64,000 nt of DNA. Origin: Nitrospira sp. (lineage in GTDB: Bacteria; Nitrospirota; Nitrospiria; Nitrospirales; Nitrospiraceae). The stretch is taken from NCBI GenBank assembly GCA_024998595.1, contig JACOEK010000002.1, positions 434,001 to 498,000 of the forward strand, written 5' to 3'. The notes beneath the pieces were generated by a model. The model made no database searches and was not told the DNA's origin. It worked only from the letters and a program-made list of their open reading frames with translations. Shown in pieces: positions 16,987 to 25,088 of the stretch. Each line of letters begins with the position of its first letter. Position 1 is the stretch's first letter. Position numbers and translations under genes: made by a program.

Positions 16987-17762
16987 TACATTCGGATCGC
17001 AATATCCCGCGAGAGCGTCGATCCTTGTCGTCCAACTTGTATCGTCACACGAACCCGCACTACATCCCGAGCATCTGTCTCCATGCCTCCCCTTCCGTTG
17101 AAATACTGCAGCTGTACCCCGCGCACATCGCTCAACATCGTGCTCGCCACGCCATCCACCTCGCGCATCAAACGCATAGTCCCGTCATCATGGCGCTTCA
17201 CGTAATAGCGCACTCGGTTCAATAGAAAGACGGCGCTTTTCATCGGATACTGCTCGAGAGTCGGGGTCATGAGCATCAATGTTTGCTTTCGGCCGTCCGC
17301 AGCCAGACGATTCCAGGCGCAATGCACTGCCGTACAGAGCAGGACTTGTTTCCCTTTCGGCCAATCGGCGCCATCTTCTACCGGCAGATCCTGGCGACCA
17401 GCTTCCGCGACCTCCGTCATGATGGTTGACGATCCACTCAGGTTGGCAAAAAATTCGACTTCGTCCACCTCCTTCTTCGTAAACGCAGCTTCCGCGCTTA
17501 ATAGCCCGCTTCCCGCCAACCGCAGTTCGCTACACAACACATCCAGCCCTAGCCGCAGTTCTTGGTTGGCCGTCATGTTGGCGTGCTGGGAACTCAGGCG
17601 AAGACCGTATGCGGCAAAGGCTTGAATCGCTGCGGATATGGCGACGCTGCTGATCGCCATCGCAAAGAGGAGTTCGATGAGACTCACTCCCCTGGCGTTG
17701 ATACGCAATCCCGTCCGCATCGATTCAATCGCTGGTGAAGAAACAAGTATTGAGTATCTCAT
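16986..17762 (-). CDS. PilW/GspJ-like minor pilin (second set)
   Basis: A 258-residue prepilin whose processing site is RINARG|VSLIELLFAMAISSVAI, with E5 present and valine instead of phenylalanine at +1. QELRLGLDVLCSELRLAGSGLL is PilW-like. The start overlaps the pilV-like stop (ATGA), implying coupling; an internal ATG at 17720 would shorten the leader to about ten residues. It has no clear SD of its own. Confidence 0.84.
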   Translation of the reverse strand: MRYSILVSSPAIESMRTGLRINARGVSLIELLFAMAISSVAISAAIQAFAAYGLRLSSQHANMTANQELRLGLDVLCSELRLAGSGLLSAEAAFTKKEVDEVEFFANLSGSSTIMTEVAEAGRQDLPVEDGADWPKGKQVLLCTAVHCAWNRLAADGRKQTLMLMTPTLEQYPMKSAVFLLNRVRYYVKRHDDGTMRLMREVDGVASTMLSDVRGVQLQYFNGRGGMETDARDVVRVRVTIQVGRQGSTLSRDIAIRM

Positions 17763-18286
17763 GACAATGACAACGAGCCGACATAGCGTGGATTTGCCCG
17801 GATCGTACGCACGCGCACTTCGCGCTCTTGACCTCCGAGCGTCTTGAAACTTGCACGTGCCTCTATCGTCGCTAGACTGGAAGCCCCTGGCTGGCCTCCG
17901 CGATTCAGTTCCACCGTCCAGACCAGCCTGATATTGGACCGCGTCTGACTGGCAGTGAAGATGCCATCGCCATTTGTTCCATCGTCCAGCAAACCGTCGT
18001 CGCGCATGATCGACTCCAGTGTCCCGTTCTGATCGAGATCATCCGCAAGCAACTGCTCCCACGGCAGACTTCGCTTCGCCTCTACGCACGATTCTGCAAG
18101 GGCCAGGGCCGTTGTCGTCATCGCACCGTTTTGAAGGCCACGCTGCGACCACTCGCACATACTGATCGTCCCGACTATTCCAATCGACAGCACCACCAAG
18201 GCCACCATGCTCTCCACCAGCGTAAACCCCGCGGTACTCCTCGTCGGATCTTGTCGTTGCATATATCCCGCCTCACATCGTTTCAT
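17759..18286 (-). CDS. PilV/GspI-like minor pilin (second set)
   Basis: A 175-residue prepilin with the site STAG|FTLVESMVALVVLSIGIVG and E5 in place. Its start overlaps the stop of the FimT-like gene as ATGA; an internal ATG at 18262 with GAGG eight bases upstream is an equally good start and gives a 12-residue leader. It is second in the operon fimT-pilV-pilW-pilX-pilB-like, the order of gspH-I-J-K in type II secretion clusters. Confidence 0.84.
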   Translation of the reverse strand: MKRCEAGYMQRQDPTRSTAGFTLVESMVALVVLSIGIVGTISMCEWSQRGLQNGAMTTTALALAESCVEAKRSLPWEQLLADDLDQNGTLESIMRDDGLLDDGTNGDGIFTASQTRSNIRLVWTVELNRGGQPGASSLATIEARASFKTLGGQEREVRVRTIRANPRYVGSLSLS

Positions 18287-18717
18287 GACATTGACACCCG
18301 TCCCGTGATGCTCACCGTTACCTGATGTGATACACGCCTGGAATCGATCAGCACCAGGGTCGTTGCGGTAGCGGAACGGCCGCTGGATTGAAATAGAATT
18401 TCAGGCCTGGTGCTCATTGAGTCGATAACGGTGCCTGTGTGCGCGAACCCATAGCGACGCAGCACGTTCGTGTCACAGTCCACACATTCAGTGCGTAATT
18501 CAGATTGTTCCATATTCACCACCACTCGAATACGTTGGTGCCGCGCCATGGCCAATTGACGGGCCATGCGCAATTCCGACGCAATCTCTGTCACCACTGC
18601 CCGCTGACGCTGTTTCGAGACCAGAGCCGACCACCCCGGCACACTGACCCCCATCACAATCGCCACGATGGAAAGGACCGTACACAGTTCCACCAGACTG
18701 ACTCCACGTTCGTTCAT
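18283..18717 (-). CDS. FimT/GspH-like minor pilin (second set)
   Basis: A 144-residue prepilin from the ATG at 18717, which has AAAGGAG six bases upstream and gives the very short leader MNERG before VSLVELCTVLSIVAIVMG (E5 present). The mature part (EIASELRMARQLAMARHQRI) is GspH/FimT-like. A longer frame to 18798 is rejected because it lacks a ribosome binding site. It opens the second minor-pilin operon, behind a 292-base non-coding region with a direct repeat. Confidence 0.85.
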   Translation of the reverse strand: MNERGVSLVELCTVLSIVAIVMGVSVPGWSALVSKQRQRAVVTEIASELRMARQLAMARHQRIRVVVNMEQSELRTECVDCDTNVLRRYGFAHTGTVIDSMSTRPEILFQSSGRSATATTLVLIDSRRVSHQVTVSITGRVSMS

Positions 18718-18923
18718 TTCCGCTCCTTTCGCCGAACGCGTAAGGCATTTCCAAGTTCCGTGCCGTTGTCTTGTTAGACAGCGCGTCTGGAAAACCATCG
18801 ACCCTGACTGTTCGAAACGTGGGGGAAAATGTCGAGATTGCGAGGTTATGCCCGAGCGGAGCTGCGCTCAAACTGTCGGAGGATCAGCGGCAACAGGCTT
18901 GAACAATTGTGAACTGTTCCGAA

Positions 18924-18955
18924 TCGGATACAGTGATCCATCCATTCGGATACAG
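18924..18955. promoter_or_regulatory. Direct repeat TCGGATACAG x2, 22-bp period: candidate operator
   Basis: TCGGATACAG occurs at 18924-18933 and again at 18946-18955, separated by 12 bases, so the copies lie on the same face of the helix two turns apart. This is the geometry of tandem sites for response-regulator or LuxR-type activators. The repeat lies about 210-230 bases upstream of the second fimT start, in the 292-base gap after pilD; no other feature explains the gap. Confidence 0.5.
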
Positions 18956-18982
18956 ATTTCAGAAGTATTAATGTCTATAAAT

Positions 18983-18997
18983 TGGCTCTGAAAGCCA
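18983..18997 (-). terminator. Weak terminator-like hairpin after pilD
   Basis: On the minus strand TGGCT-TTCAG-AGCCA followed by ATTTAT lies 13 bases after the pilD stop. The stem is only five base pairs and the U-tract imperfect, so termination is uncertain. Confidence 0.3.
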
Positions 18998-19009
18998 CTT
19001 TACAGGCAT

Positions 19010-19783
19010 TTACTGTGGAAGATTGATGAGAGACCAATACCAGTTGAGGAAAGGCTGGTGAAAGAGGAGCGCGAGAAGCGATCCCACCGCGAGGAACGGT
19101 CCAAAAGGAATATATTGATCGCGCCTGGTAATTCCGGCAGCAATAAGACCGACACCGACTACCGAGCCCAAAAACGATCCGATCATAATAGCCAATAACA
19201 CCGGCTGCCACCCGATGAACGCGCCGACCATGGCCATGAGTTTGATGTCTCCGCCGCCCATCCCTTCTTTTCCGAAGACATAGGGACTAATCCACGCCAG
19301 GAACCATAAAATTCCGCCGCCTAAGGCAATACCGAGAAGCGAGTCCATCAGACCGATCGGCAGAATCACGGCAGCACAGACCAGACCGACGACAATCCCC
19401 GGCAAAGTCACCGCATCAGGGATCATCGTATGGGAAAGATCCGTTCCGGTAATCACGATCAGGGCCGAGAGTAGAGCCGCATACACCCAAGCCTCGGCTG
19501 TAAAATCGAACACCCAAAAAATAAGGAGGTATCCAATTGCATTCGCCGCTTCGACCAACGGATATTGAATGGAGATCGGCACATGGCAGGAACGGCACCG
19601 GCCCCGCAGGATCAGATAACTCAAAACAGGAATGTTGTCGTAAACCGCGACTGGCTGCCGGCAGGCGGGACAATGCGAGGCGGGCCAAGCTACAGACTCT
19701 TGGCGCGGCAATCGGTAGATGCAGACATTGAGAAAACTCCCGATGACTGCACCGAACAACAGCAGCATCACATAGGGGACCAT
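19010..19783 (-). CDS. pilD: Prepilin peptidase / N-methyltransferase PilD
   Basis: A 257-residue inner-membrane aspartic peptidase that cleaves and N-methylates the prepilins encoded downstream. From the ATG at 19783 (GGGAGG just upstream) the N-terminal methyltransferase part carries paired cysteines C38, C41, C63 and C66; the peptidase core has D115 in GTDLSHTMIPD and D179 in GMGGGDIKL, the two catalytic aspartates of the GxGD family. About eight hydrophobic segments are visible. A GTG at 19798 is an alternative start. Confidence 0.95.
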   Translation of the reverse strand: MVPYVMLLLFGAVIGSFLNVCIYRLPRQESVAWPASHCPACRQPVAVYDNIPVLSYLILRGRCRSCHVPISIQYPLVEAANAIGYLLIFWVFDFTAEAWVYAALLSALIVITGTDLSHTMIPDAVTLPGIVVGLVCAAVILPIGLMDSLLGIALGGGILWFLAWISPYVFGKEGMGGGDIKLMAMVGAFIGWQPVLLAIMIGSFLGSVVGVGLIAAGITRRDQYIPFGPFLAVGSLLALLFHQPFLNWYWSLINLPQ

Positions 19784-19899
19784 CAAGCCTCCCGTCACGG
19801 CTCGCTCGTTTCAAGCCCACGCGCGGGCATCTAAGTATACGTATCCACTCCTAGGATAATAAGAGCATACATACGCCCCTCTGAGCCCGCCTCTTTTCA

Positions 19900-19929
19900 T
19901 TTACAAACGCCAGGAGCACTGCGTATAAT
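19900..19929 (+). promoter_or_regulatory. Strong sigma-70-type promoter of the LuxR-type gene
   Basis: TTTACA (19900-19905), an 18-base spacer, then a perfect TATAAT (19924-19929). The expected transcription start near 19936 leaves about 60 bases of leader before the ATG at 19999 and only a few before a TTG at 19942, favouring the ATG. Confidence 0.72.
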
Positions 19930-19998
19930 CCGACAACGATTTTGGCCCGAGAGGTCGAATCCTCAGTCTGTGAATGCCCTTATTCCAAGTGGAGCGAG

Positions 19999-20289
19999 AT
20001 GTACATGCCGACAGCTGCCAGGACTACCAAAGGTCGAACCAGAGCATCATTACCCGAGCCGACTCTCCCCCCTCGCAAACGACGTCCGGAAGCGCTGACG
20101 ACACGCGAACAGGAAATTCTTGAGCTGATCTGGACTGGCTTCAAGAATAAGGAAATCGCCCAACGGCTCAAGATCAGCGTGAAGACCGTCGAAGCGCACC
20201 GGGCAAACATGATGAAGAAAATCAGGGTCTCTAATACCGCCCAACTGCTCAAGGCCGCCATTCAAGGGAAAATGCTCAAGCTCAGGTAA
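19999..20289 (+). CDS. LuxR-type DNA-binding protein without receiver domain
   Basis: A 96-residue protein from the ATG at 19999 (GTGGAG upstream; another ATG two codons later). Residues 1-28 are basic and probably unstructured; the rest is a GerE/LuxR helix-turn-helix: LTTREQEILELIWTGFKNKEIA, then ISVKTVEAHRANMMKKI. There is no receiver, PAS or autoinducer domain, so it is a stand-alone output module. It has its own strong promoter and runs convergent to rlmB. Being close to the pilus island it could bind the repeat at 18924-18955, but that is conjecture. Confidence 0.82.
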   Translation: MYMPTAARTTKGRTRASLPEPTLPPRKRRPEALTTREQEILELIWTGFKNKEIAQRLKISVKTVEAHRANMMKKIRVSNTAQLLKAAIQGKMLKLR

Positions 20290-20305
20290 TCCGCCGTCTT
20301 CATGT

Positions 20306-21082
20306 TCAAGTCTTCCCCTCTCTTCGTTCCTGACGCTGACGCACAGCTTCATATAGGACGATGGCCGCCGAAGCTGACACATTGAGCGAGCTGACTTTCC
20401 CTGACATGGGAATGTGCGCCGCATCATCGCAGGCCCCACGAACTCCCGGCCGCACCCCCTTCCCTTCTCCTCCGAACACCAGGGCGACAGGCCCGCGGAA
20501 GTCCAGCTGCGTGTAGACCTTCGGCGCGTCGGCATCCAGCGCATACACCCAGACTCCGGCGCTTTGCAGTCGCTCAATCCATCGCGACAGGTTGGGCACC
20601 CTGCCGACCGGCATATAATCCACGGCTCCCGCTGACGCCTTGGCCACCACACTTGTCAGTCCCACCGCACGGCGTTCGGGAATGAAGACGCCCTGTACCC
20701 CTGACGCTTCAGCCGTTCGAAGAATCGCCCCTAGATTGTGAGGGTCTTCGACACCGTCGAGCAGCACCAACAGAGAAGTCTGACCAGGGGTTTTGGCCGA
20801 AGCGAGAATAGCATCCGGGTCGGCATAGGACTTGGCGGCTACCAGGCCGACCACGCCCTGATGATGACCGGCGGGAACAAGTCGATCGAACGCCGCGCGT
20901 GGCTCGACGTACACAGGCACGCGTTGCTCTCTGGCCAGCCGCACGATGTCTCCGAACTGCCGGTCTGTCCCCAACACGAGCAGGCGTTGAAGAGGGCGGA
21001 CCCCGGCACGTAGAGCCTCGCGTACGGCATGGAGGCCGTAAATCACTTCCGAGGAATTATCTTTTCCATCGACTGGTGCCAT
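20306..21082 (-). CDS. rlmB: 23S rRNA (guanosine-2'-O)-methyltransferase RlmB (TrmH/SpoU family)
   Basis: A 258-residue SPOUT methyltransferase that would methylate the ribose of G2251 of 23S rRNA. From the ATG at 21082 (TTGAGG upstream) comes a small RNA-binding substrate domain (VIYGLHAVREAL), then the knotted catalytic domain with motif 1 LDGVEDPHNLGAILRTAEA, motif 2 LVFGGEGKGVRP and motif 3 IPMSGKVSSLNVSASAAI. The reading frame extends much further upstream through cysS sequence but without family similarity. The start overlaps the end of cysS by 26 bases; the cysS-rlmB pair is common. Confidence 0.94.
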   Translation of the reverse strand: MAPVDGKDNSSEVIYGLHAVREALRAGVRPLQRLLVLGTDRQFGDIVRLAREQRVPVYVEPRAAFDRLVPAGHHQGVVGLVAAKSYADPDAILASAKTPGQTSLLVLLDGVEDPHNLGAILRTAEASGVQGVFIPERRAVGLTSVVAKASAGAVDYMPVGRVPNLSRWIERLQSAGVWVYALDADAPKVYTQLDFRGPVALVFGGEGKGVRPGVRGACDDAAHIPMSGKVSSLNVSASAAIVLYEAVRQRQERREGKT

Positions 21083-22517
21083 CAGGCCGGTCCTCAATGA
21101 TGATCCCGTGGGACGATAGCTCGGCTCGCAGCTGATCAGCCAGCTTATAGTTCCTGGATTGCTTTGCAACCAGTCGGGCAGCAATTTTGCCAGCGATTTC
21201 TTCATCGGACAGCCTCTTTGCTGGAGCACCTGAAGCGCCATGAGATTCCTGCGACCCCTGACTTTTGAACTGCCAGCGGTCAGGCTGTAGGAGGCCAAGC
21301 ACCGCGCCCAAGGAGCGAAACTCCTCTCGCACCACATGGCGCATCTCGGCGGATAAGCCAGCATCAAGCGCCTTGTTCGCTTCTCCGCGCAACTTCTGCA
21401 GAGCGGCGACGGCATTAGGCGTGTTCAAATCGTCATCCATGGCGGCAATAAACGCCTGCCGTGCTCGAGTGTTCGCCTCGCGCATCTGTTGATCGACCGC
21501 GCCCTGGGCTGGTGCCGACTCCTTCAACCGTTCGAAGAGATCATAAAATCCATTGAGAGCGTTTTTGGCTTCCGCGACGCTTTGATCGGAGAAATCCAAC
21601 GGGCTGCGATAGTGCGTGGACAACAGAAAGTATCGCAACATTTCGCCGGTCACCGTTTCAGGCCATTCAGACTTGTCAAAAATCTCGCGAATGGTGAAGA
21701 AATTTCCTAACGACTTGGACATCTTCTCTTGGTTGATCTGGACAAAGCCGTTATGCACCCAATAGCGCGCAAATTCCTTGCCGGTCGCGCCACAGGATTG
21801 GGCAATTTCATTTTCATGGTGCGGAAAAATCAAATCCATCCCGCCGCCATGAATATCAAACGTCTCGCCCAGATGCCGCATGGCCATGGCTGAACACTCG
21901 ATGTGCCAACCGGGGCGGCCCGGTCCCCACGGGCTGTCCCATGACGGCTCGCCCGGCTTACTGCCTTTCCAAAGGGCAAAATCCATGGGATGCCGTTTGC
22001 GCTCGTCCACATCCACACGTGCGCCGGCCTGCAAATCATCCATCTTTCGTTTGGAAAGTCGACCATACACCGGATACCGGTCGACTTGAAAATAGACATC
22101 CCCTTCGACACGATAGGCCATTCCCTTACCCAGCAGGGTGTCGACGAGCGCGACAATGTCGGCGATATGTTCCGTCGCCCTCGGTTCAAGCGTGGCTCTG
22201 CGCACGCCGAGCTTCTCCATATCCTCGTAGTACGCCTGAATGTAAGTCGTGGTGACGCGTTCGCAACTCACGCCTTGTTCATTGGCCCGTTTGATGATCT
22301 TGTCGTCGACATCGGTGAAGTTCTTGGCAAACTCCACGGCAAAGCCGGAATATTCCAGATAGCGCCGCAGCACATCAAAAACCAACGCGCTGCGAGCATG
22401 GCCGATATGACAATAATCGTAGACCGTGACGCCGCACACGTACATGCGGACCTTGCCGGGGACCATCGGCTCGAATAGATCCTTACTTCCAGACAACGTA
22501 TTGTAGACACGCAACAT
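21057..22517 (-). CDS. cysS: Cysteinyl-tRNA synthetase
   Basis: A 486-residue class I synthetase that charges tRNA-Cys. It has the HIGH motif (HIGHARS, 37-43), KMSKS at 265-269 and the zinc set C28, C208, H233 and E237 that gives cysteine selectivity. The length is typical for the family. It lies nine bases after the DedA gene and overlaps rlmB downstream, so the three are likely co-transcribed. Confidence 0.97.
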   Translation of the reverse strand: MLRVYNTLSGSKDLFEPMVPGKVRMYVCGVTVYDYCHIGHARSALVFDVLRRYLEYSGFAVEFAKNFTDVDDKIIKRANEQGVSCERVTTTYIQAYYEDMEKLGVRRATLEPRATEHIADIVALVDTLLGKGMAYRVEGDVYFQVDRYPVYGRLSKRKMDDLQAGARVDVDERKRHPMDFALWKGSKPGEPSWDSPWGPGRPGWHIECSAMAMRHLGETFDIHGGGMDLIFPHHENEIAQSCGATGKEFARYWVHNGFVQINQEKMSKSLGNFFTIREIFDKSEWPETVTGEMLRYFLLSTHYRSPLDFSDQSVAEAKNALNGFYDLFERLKESAPAQGAVDQQMREANTRARQAFIAAMDDDLNTPNAVAALQKLRGEANKALDAGLSAEMRHVVREEFRSLGAVLGLLQPDRWQFKSQGSQESHGASGAPAKRLSDEEIAGKIAARLVAKQSRNYKLADQLRAELSSHGIIIEDRPDGTSRWKR

Positions 22518-22526
22518 GATGCGTCA

Positions 22527-23162
22527 TTACTCCATAGATGGGCGGCGCTTGGGCCAATGCGACCAGACGAAATAGCCGAGGCCCACGGCAAGGAACAATC
22601 CGATCACCAAATCGGCGTGATGGAAATACTGGTGTAATTCGTTCCAGTGCTCCCCCATCTTCAATCCCACATAGGCTAACGCATAACAAAAGGGCAGCGC
22701 TCCCACGAATGAATAGAGCACGAACTTCTTGATGTCCATGCGCGCAATTCCCGCCGGGAGAGAGATGAACGTTCGAACGACGGGTAACAGCCGGCCGATC
22801 AGCACCGCCGCCTCCCCATGTTTCGCAAACCACCGATCGGCCACGTCCACATCATGCTGCGAGATCAGGAAATACCGGCCATAGCGTTCGACAAACGGCC
22901 GCCCGCCCCATACCCCGACATAGTAGGCCACCAAGGACCCGAGCACATTGCCGATCGCACCGGCGAAGGCCACGCCCCACATGGAAAATTGTCCGGTGGA
23001 AACCAGATAGCCCGAGAAGGGCATGATGATTTCACTCGGCAGGGGAATACAGGCGCTTTCGATCGCCATCGTAATCACGATGCCGGTATAGCCAAATGTC
23101 GAAATGGTCGTAATGACGAATCGACCGAGCACCTCAATCAACCATTCGATCAGTGCGCTCAC
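22527..23162 (-). CDS. DedA-family inner-membrane protein
   Basis: A 211-residue membrane protein of the DedA/SNARE-associated (VTT) family, whose members act as lipid-carrier flippases or in membrane homeostasis. It has the FGYTGIVITMAIESACIPLPSE signature (around 23-44), with the E and P residues of the re-entrant loop, the GRLLPVVRTFISLPAGIARM motif with its essential arginines near 123-142, and several transmembrane helices. The start is a GTG overlapping the surE stop (GTGA). The precise substrate cannot be predicted. Confidence 0.9.
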   Translation of the reverse strand: MSALIEWLIEVLGRFVITTISTFGYTGIVITMAIESACIPLPSEIIMPFSGYLVSTGQFSMWGVAFAGAIGNVLGSLVAYYVGVWGGRPFVERYGRYFLISQHDVDVADRWFAKHGEAAVLIGRLLPVVRTFISLPAGIARMDIKKFVLYSFVGALPFCYALAYVGLKMGEHWNELHQYFHHADLVIGLFLAVGLGYFVWSHWPKRRPSME

Positions 23163-23974
23163 GCGCGAGACCTCCGCTGAGAACGCCCGCTGACCGCCGT
23201 CCGAGTCGCGGACAGTTTGGAAAGCGGTTGCTCCCAGGCTTTAAAGTGTTCCAGCATGGCGTGATAGGTCGTATCGAGATGGATCGGGGTCACAGACACC
23301 ATACGGCGCTCCAAGGCTTCATGGTCGGCGTCTTGCTTCCGGCTCCACGATTGGCGGGTCCCCGCAATCCAGTAATATTTGCGCCCTCTGGGATCCACCT
23401 TCTCGACAATGGGATTGTTGAACCGGCGCCGACTCAAACACGTGACCTTCACCCCCTTGATGGAACGCAGGGGAACATCGGGAATATTCACATTCAAAAT
23501 GGTTTCCGCCGGCAATCCGTGCTGCAACACTTCAGCAGCCACACGAGCCGCATACCGCGCGCCGACCTCGAACCGGAATGTCTCCCCGCCTTCCTGCGAC
23601 ACCGCTATCGACGGGATGCCGAGAATCGTCCCCTCCAAGGCGCCGGAGACTGTGCCGGAATACATGACATCATCCCCGAGATTGACGCCGCGATTGATTC
23701 CCGAGAGGATCAACGCCGGAGGCCCGGGCAAGATTTTCACCAATGCGAGATTGACACAATCCACTGGGGTTCCGTTCACCATGAACGTGCGGGGCGCCAT
23801 CTTAGTGATGCGGAGCGGCTTGTGCAATGTGACCGCATGTCCCACTGCAGTGCGCTCCCGATCTGGTGCGACAATCCACACTTCCCCCAACGCACCAAGC
23901 GCAGCGGCGACAGCGTGAATTCCGGGAGACGCAATCCCATCGTCGTTGGTTACAAGAATCCGTACGCGCGTCAC
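23159..23974 (-). CDS. surE: 5'/3'-nucleotidase SurE
   Basis: A 271-residue SurE phosphatase that dephosphorylates nucleoside monophosphates and short polyphosphates. The fold-defining start RILVTNDDGI carries the metal-binding aspartates D11-D12, followed by VAPDRERTAVGHAVTL and LSGINRGVNLGDDVMYSGTVSGA, the conserved metal and phosphate loops. The GTG at 23974 is preferred because AAGGAG lies five bases before it; 23980 is an alternative. The C-terminal tail is Arg/Ser-rich. First gene of surE-dedA-cysS-rlmB, downstream of tRNA-Pro. Confidence 0.95.
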   Translation of the reverse strand: MTRVRILVTNDDGIASPGIHAVAAALGALGEVWIVAPDRERTAVGHAVTLHKPLRITKMAPRTFMVNGTPVDCVNLALVKILPGPPALILSGINRGVNLGDDVMYSGTVSGALEGTILGIPSIAVSQEGGETFRFEVGARYAARVAAEVLQHGLPAETILNVNIPDVPLRSIKGVKVTCLSRRRFNNPIVEKVDPRGRKYYWIAGTRQSWSRKQDADHEALERRMVSVTPIHLDTTYHAMLEHFKAWEQPLSKLSATRTAVSGRSQRRSRA

Positions 23975-24136
23975 AACCACTCCTTATGCATGGAAACCCA
24001 GTGAAGGGGCAGAACCGGAACCGTGGGCTCGAGGGTGGTGGGAGAACGGCGAGCGGATGGATAGACAGGCGGAAGATGGTCGGTCGCAGTGATCAACGTA
24101 TCTTAGAACAGTGCGTGGTGGACTACATCGTGCCGA

Positions 24137-24213
24137 TGGTCGGGGCGGCGGGATTTGAACCCACGACCCCTCGCACCCCAAGCGAGTGCGCTACCGGGCT
24201 GCGCTACGCCCCG
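24137..24213 (-). tRNA. tRNA-Pro (anticodon GGG), CCA encoded
   Basis: A 77-base cloverleaf: acceptor CGGGGCG/CGCCCCG, D-arm AGCGCAGCCCGGTAGCGCA, anticodon stem CTCGC/GCGAG with loop TTGGGGT (anticodon GGG), T-arm GTGGG-TTCAAAT-CCCGC, discriminator A and genomic CCA. It reads proline codons CCC and CCU. It follows merR and ihfA on the same strand; an ihfA-merR-tRNA-Pro order is, from memory, also found in pseudomonads. Confidence 0.96.
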
Positions 24214-24275
24214 ACACGGCCGACATCGATGTTACCCACACACTTGGACGCAGCCGCCCGCATCACCGGAACAGT

Positions 24276-24629
24276 TCAAGCTGAATGTGAATCGATCATT
24301 CGGATGATCGCCTGGAGATCGCCCCTGACACGTTGCGCCAGTTCTTTCCGCGACCCGCTTTTTTTGACCGTTGCGCGTCCTCGGCGAGCCCAGTACCGCT
24401 TCACGCCGGCCAGCGTGTGCCCTTCATCATAGAGCATACGCTTAATCTCCAGGACCGTGTCCACATCACGCTGCACATACAGTCGCTGGTTACCACGGCT
24501 CTTCTTGGGCCTCAGGAAGCTAAACTCCGACTCCCAAAACCGCAAGACATAAGCCGGCAACTTAGAAATCTTGCTGACTTCGCCGATCTTATAAAAAACC
24601 TTACTTCCCAGTCCGGGATCATTCCCCAT
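24276..24629 (-). CDS. MerR-family transcriptional regulator
   Basis: A 117-residue protein with a winged-helix MerR domain: [22 protein letters not shown] (12-33) is the helix-turn-helix, [28 protein letters not shown] the wing and second helical pair. The remaining 45 residues are a short basic helix without cysteines or an effector domain, so no metal or drug ligand is indicated. It lies 40 bases downstream of ihfA, a conserved pairing in many genomes with unknown regulatory target. Confidence 0.88.
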   Translation of the reverse strand: MGNDPGLGSKVFYKIGEVSKISKLPAYVLRFWESEFSFLRPKKSRGNQRLYVQRDVDTVLEIKRMLYDEGHTLAGVKRYWARRGRATVKKSGSRKELAQRVRGDLQAIIRMIDSHSA

Positions 24630-24668
24630 GACCGGTCCTCATGCTGCGTGCTCGTGGCAAGGTAGCGA

Positions 24669-24944
24669 CTAGGAATTCACGTATTTTTTAAAGACCTGAC
24701 TGGGCCGAAACGTCACCACGCGACGGGGGGTAATGCCAATTTCTTCACCGGTTCGCGGATTACGTCCTTTACGGGCCCCTTTGCTTCGAACGACAAAATT
24801 TCCAAATCCTGCAATTTTGACTGCATCACCCTTTTGCAGCACTCCCTTCAGCAGGTTGAGCACGAGTTCGACGATATCAGCTGCATCGTTCTTAGACACT
24901 CCAACCTGCTTGAAGATTTCGTTCGCGATATCCGCCTTTCTCAT
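24669..24944 (-). CDS. ihfA: Integration host factor alpha-like / HU-family DNA-bending protein
   Basis: A 91-residue nucleoid protein from the ATG at 24944 (MRKADIANEIF), preceded by a purine-rich GGGGGGAAAGG; an upstream in-frame GTG/ATG at 24965 would add seven Gly-rich residues. VKIAGFGNFVVRSKGARKGRNPRTGEEIGITPRRVVTFRPS (around 48-85) is the beta-arm region; the GRNPRTGE..I..RRVVTFRP pattern is closer to IhfA than to typical HU. It would bend DNA at promoters and in replication or recombination. A promoter candidate lies about 80 bases upstream. Confidence 0.93.
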   Translation of the reverse strand: MRKADIANEIFKQVGVSKNDAADIVELVLNLLKGVLQKGDAVKIAGFGNFVVRSKGARKGRNPRTGEEIGITPRRVVTFRPSQVFKKYVNS

Positions 24945-25026
24945 GCCTTTCCCCCCGCCATCCACTAGAGTCGTTCCTTAGGAAGTGCTTCTTGGTGTCG
25001 AGCGTCCAAGACAAAGAATTTTCCAT

Positions 25027-25055
25027 AAGTTACGTGAGGTTACCTGGCCTGTCAA
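25027..25055 (-). promoter_or_regulatory. Candidate promoter of ihfA-merR-tRNA-Pro
   Basis: On the minus strand a perfect TTGACA (25055-25050), 17 bases, then TAACTT (25032-25027), a weak -10. It lies between the cimA stop and ihfA, so the ihfA operon can be expressed independently of the amino-acid operon upstream. Confidence 0.5.
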
Positions 25056-25088
25056 GGATTATGTGCGCCCAATGGAGGGAAAACAGCG

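Noticed and set aside
19942..19998. TTG start extending the LuxR-type protein by 19 residues
   Set aside because: The promoter at 19900-19929 would give a leader of only a few bases and the extra residues do not look conserved.
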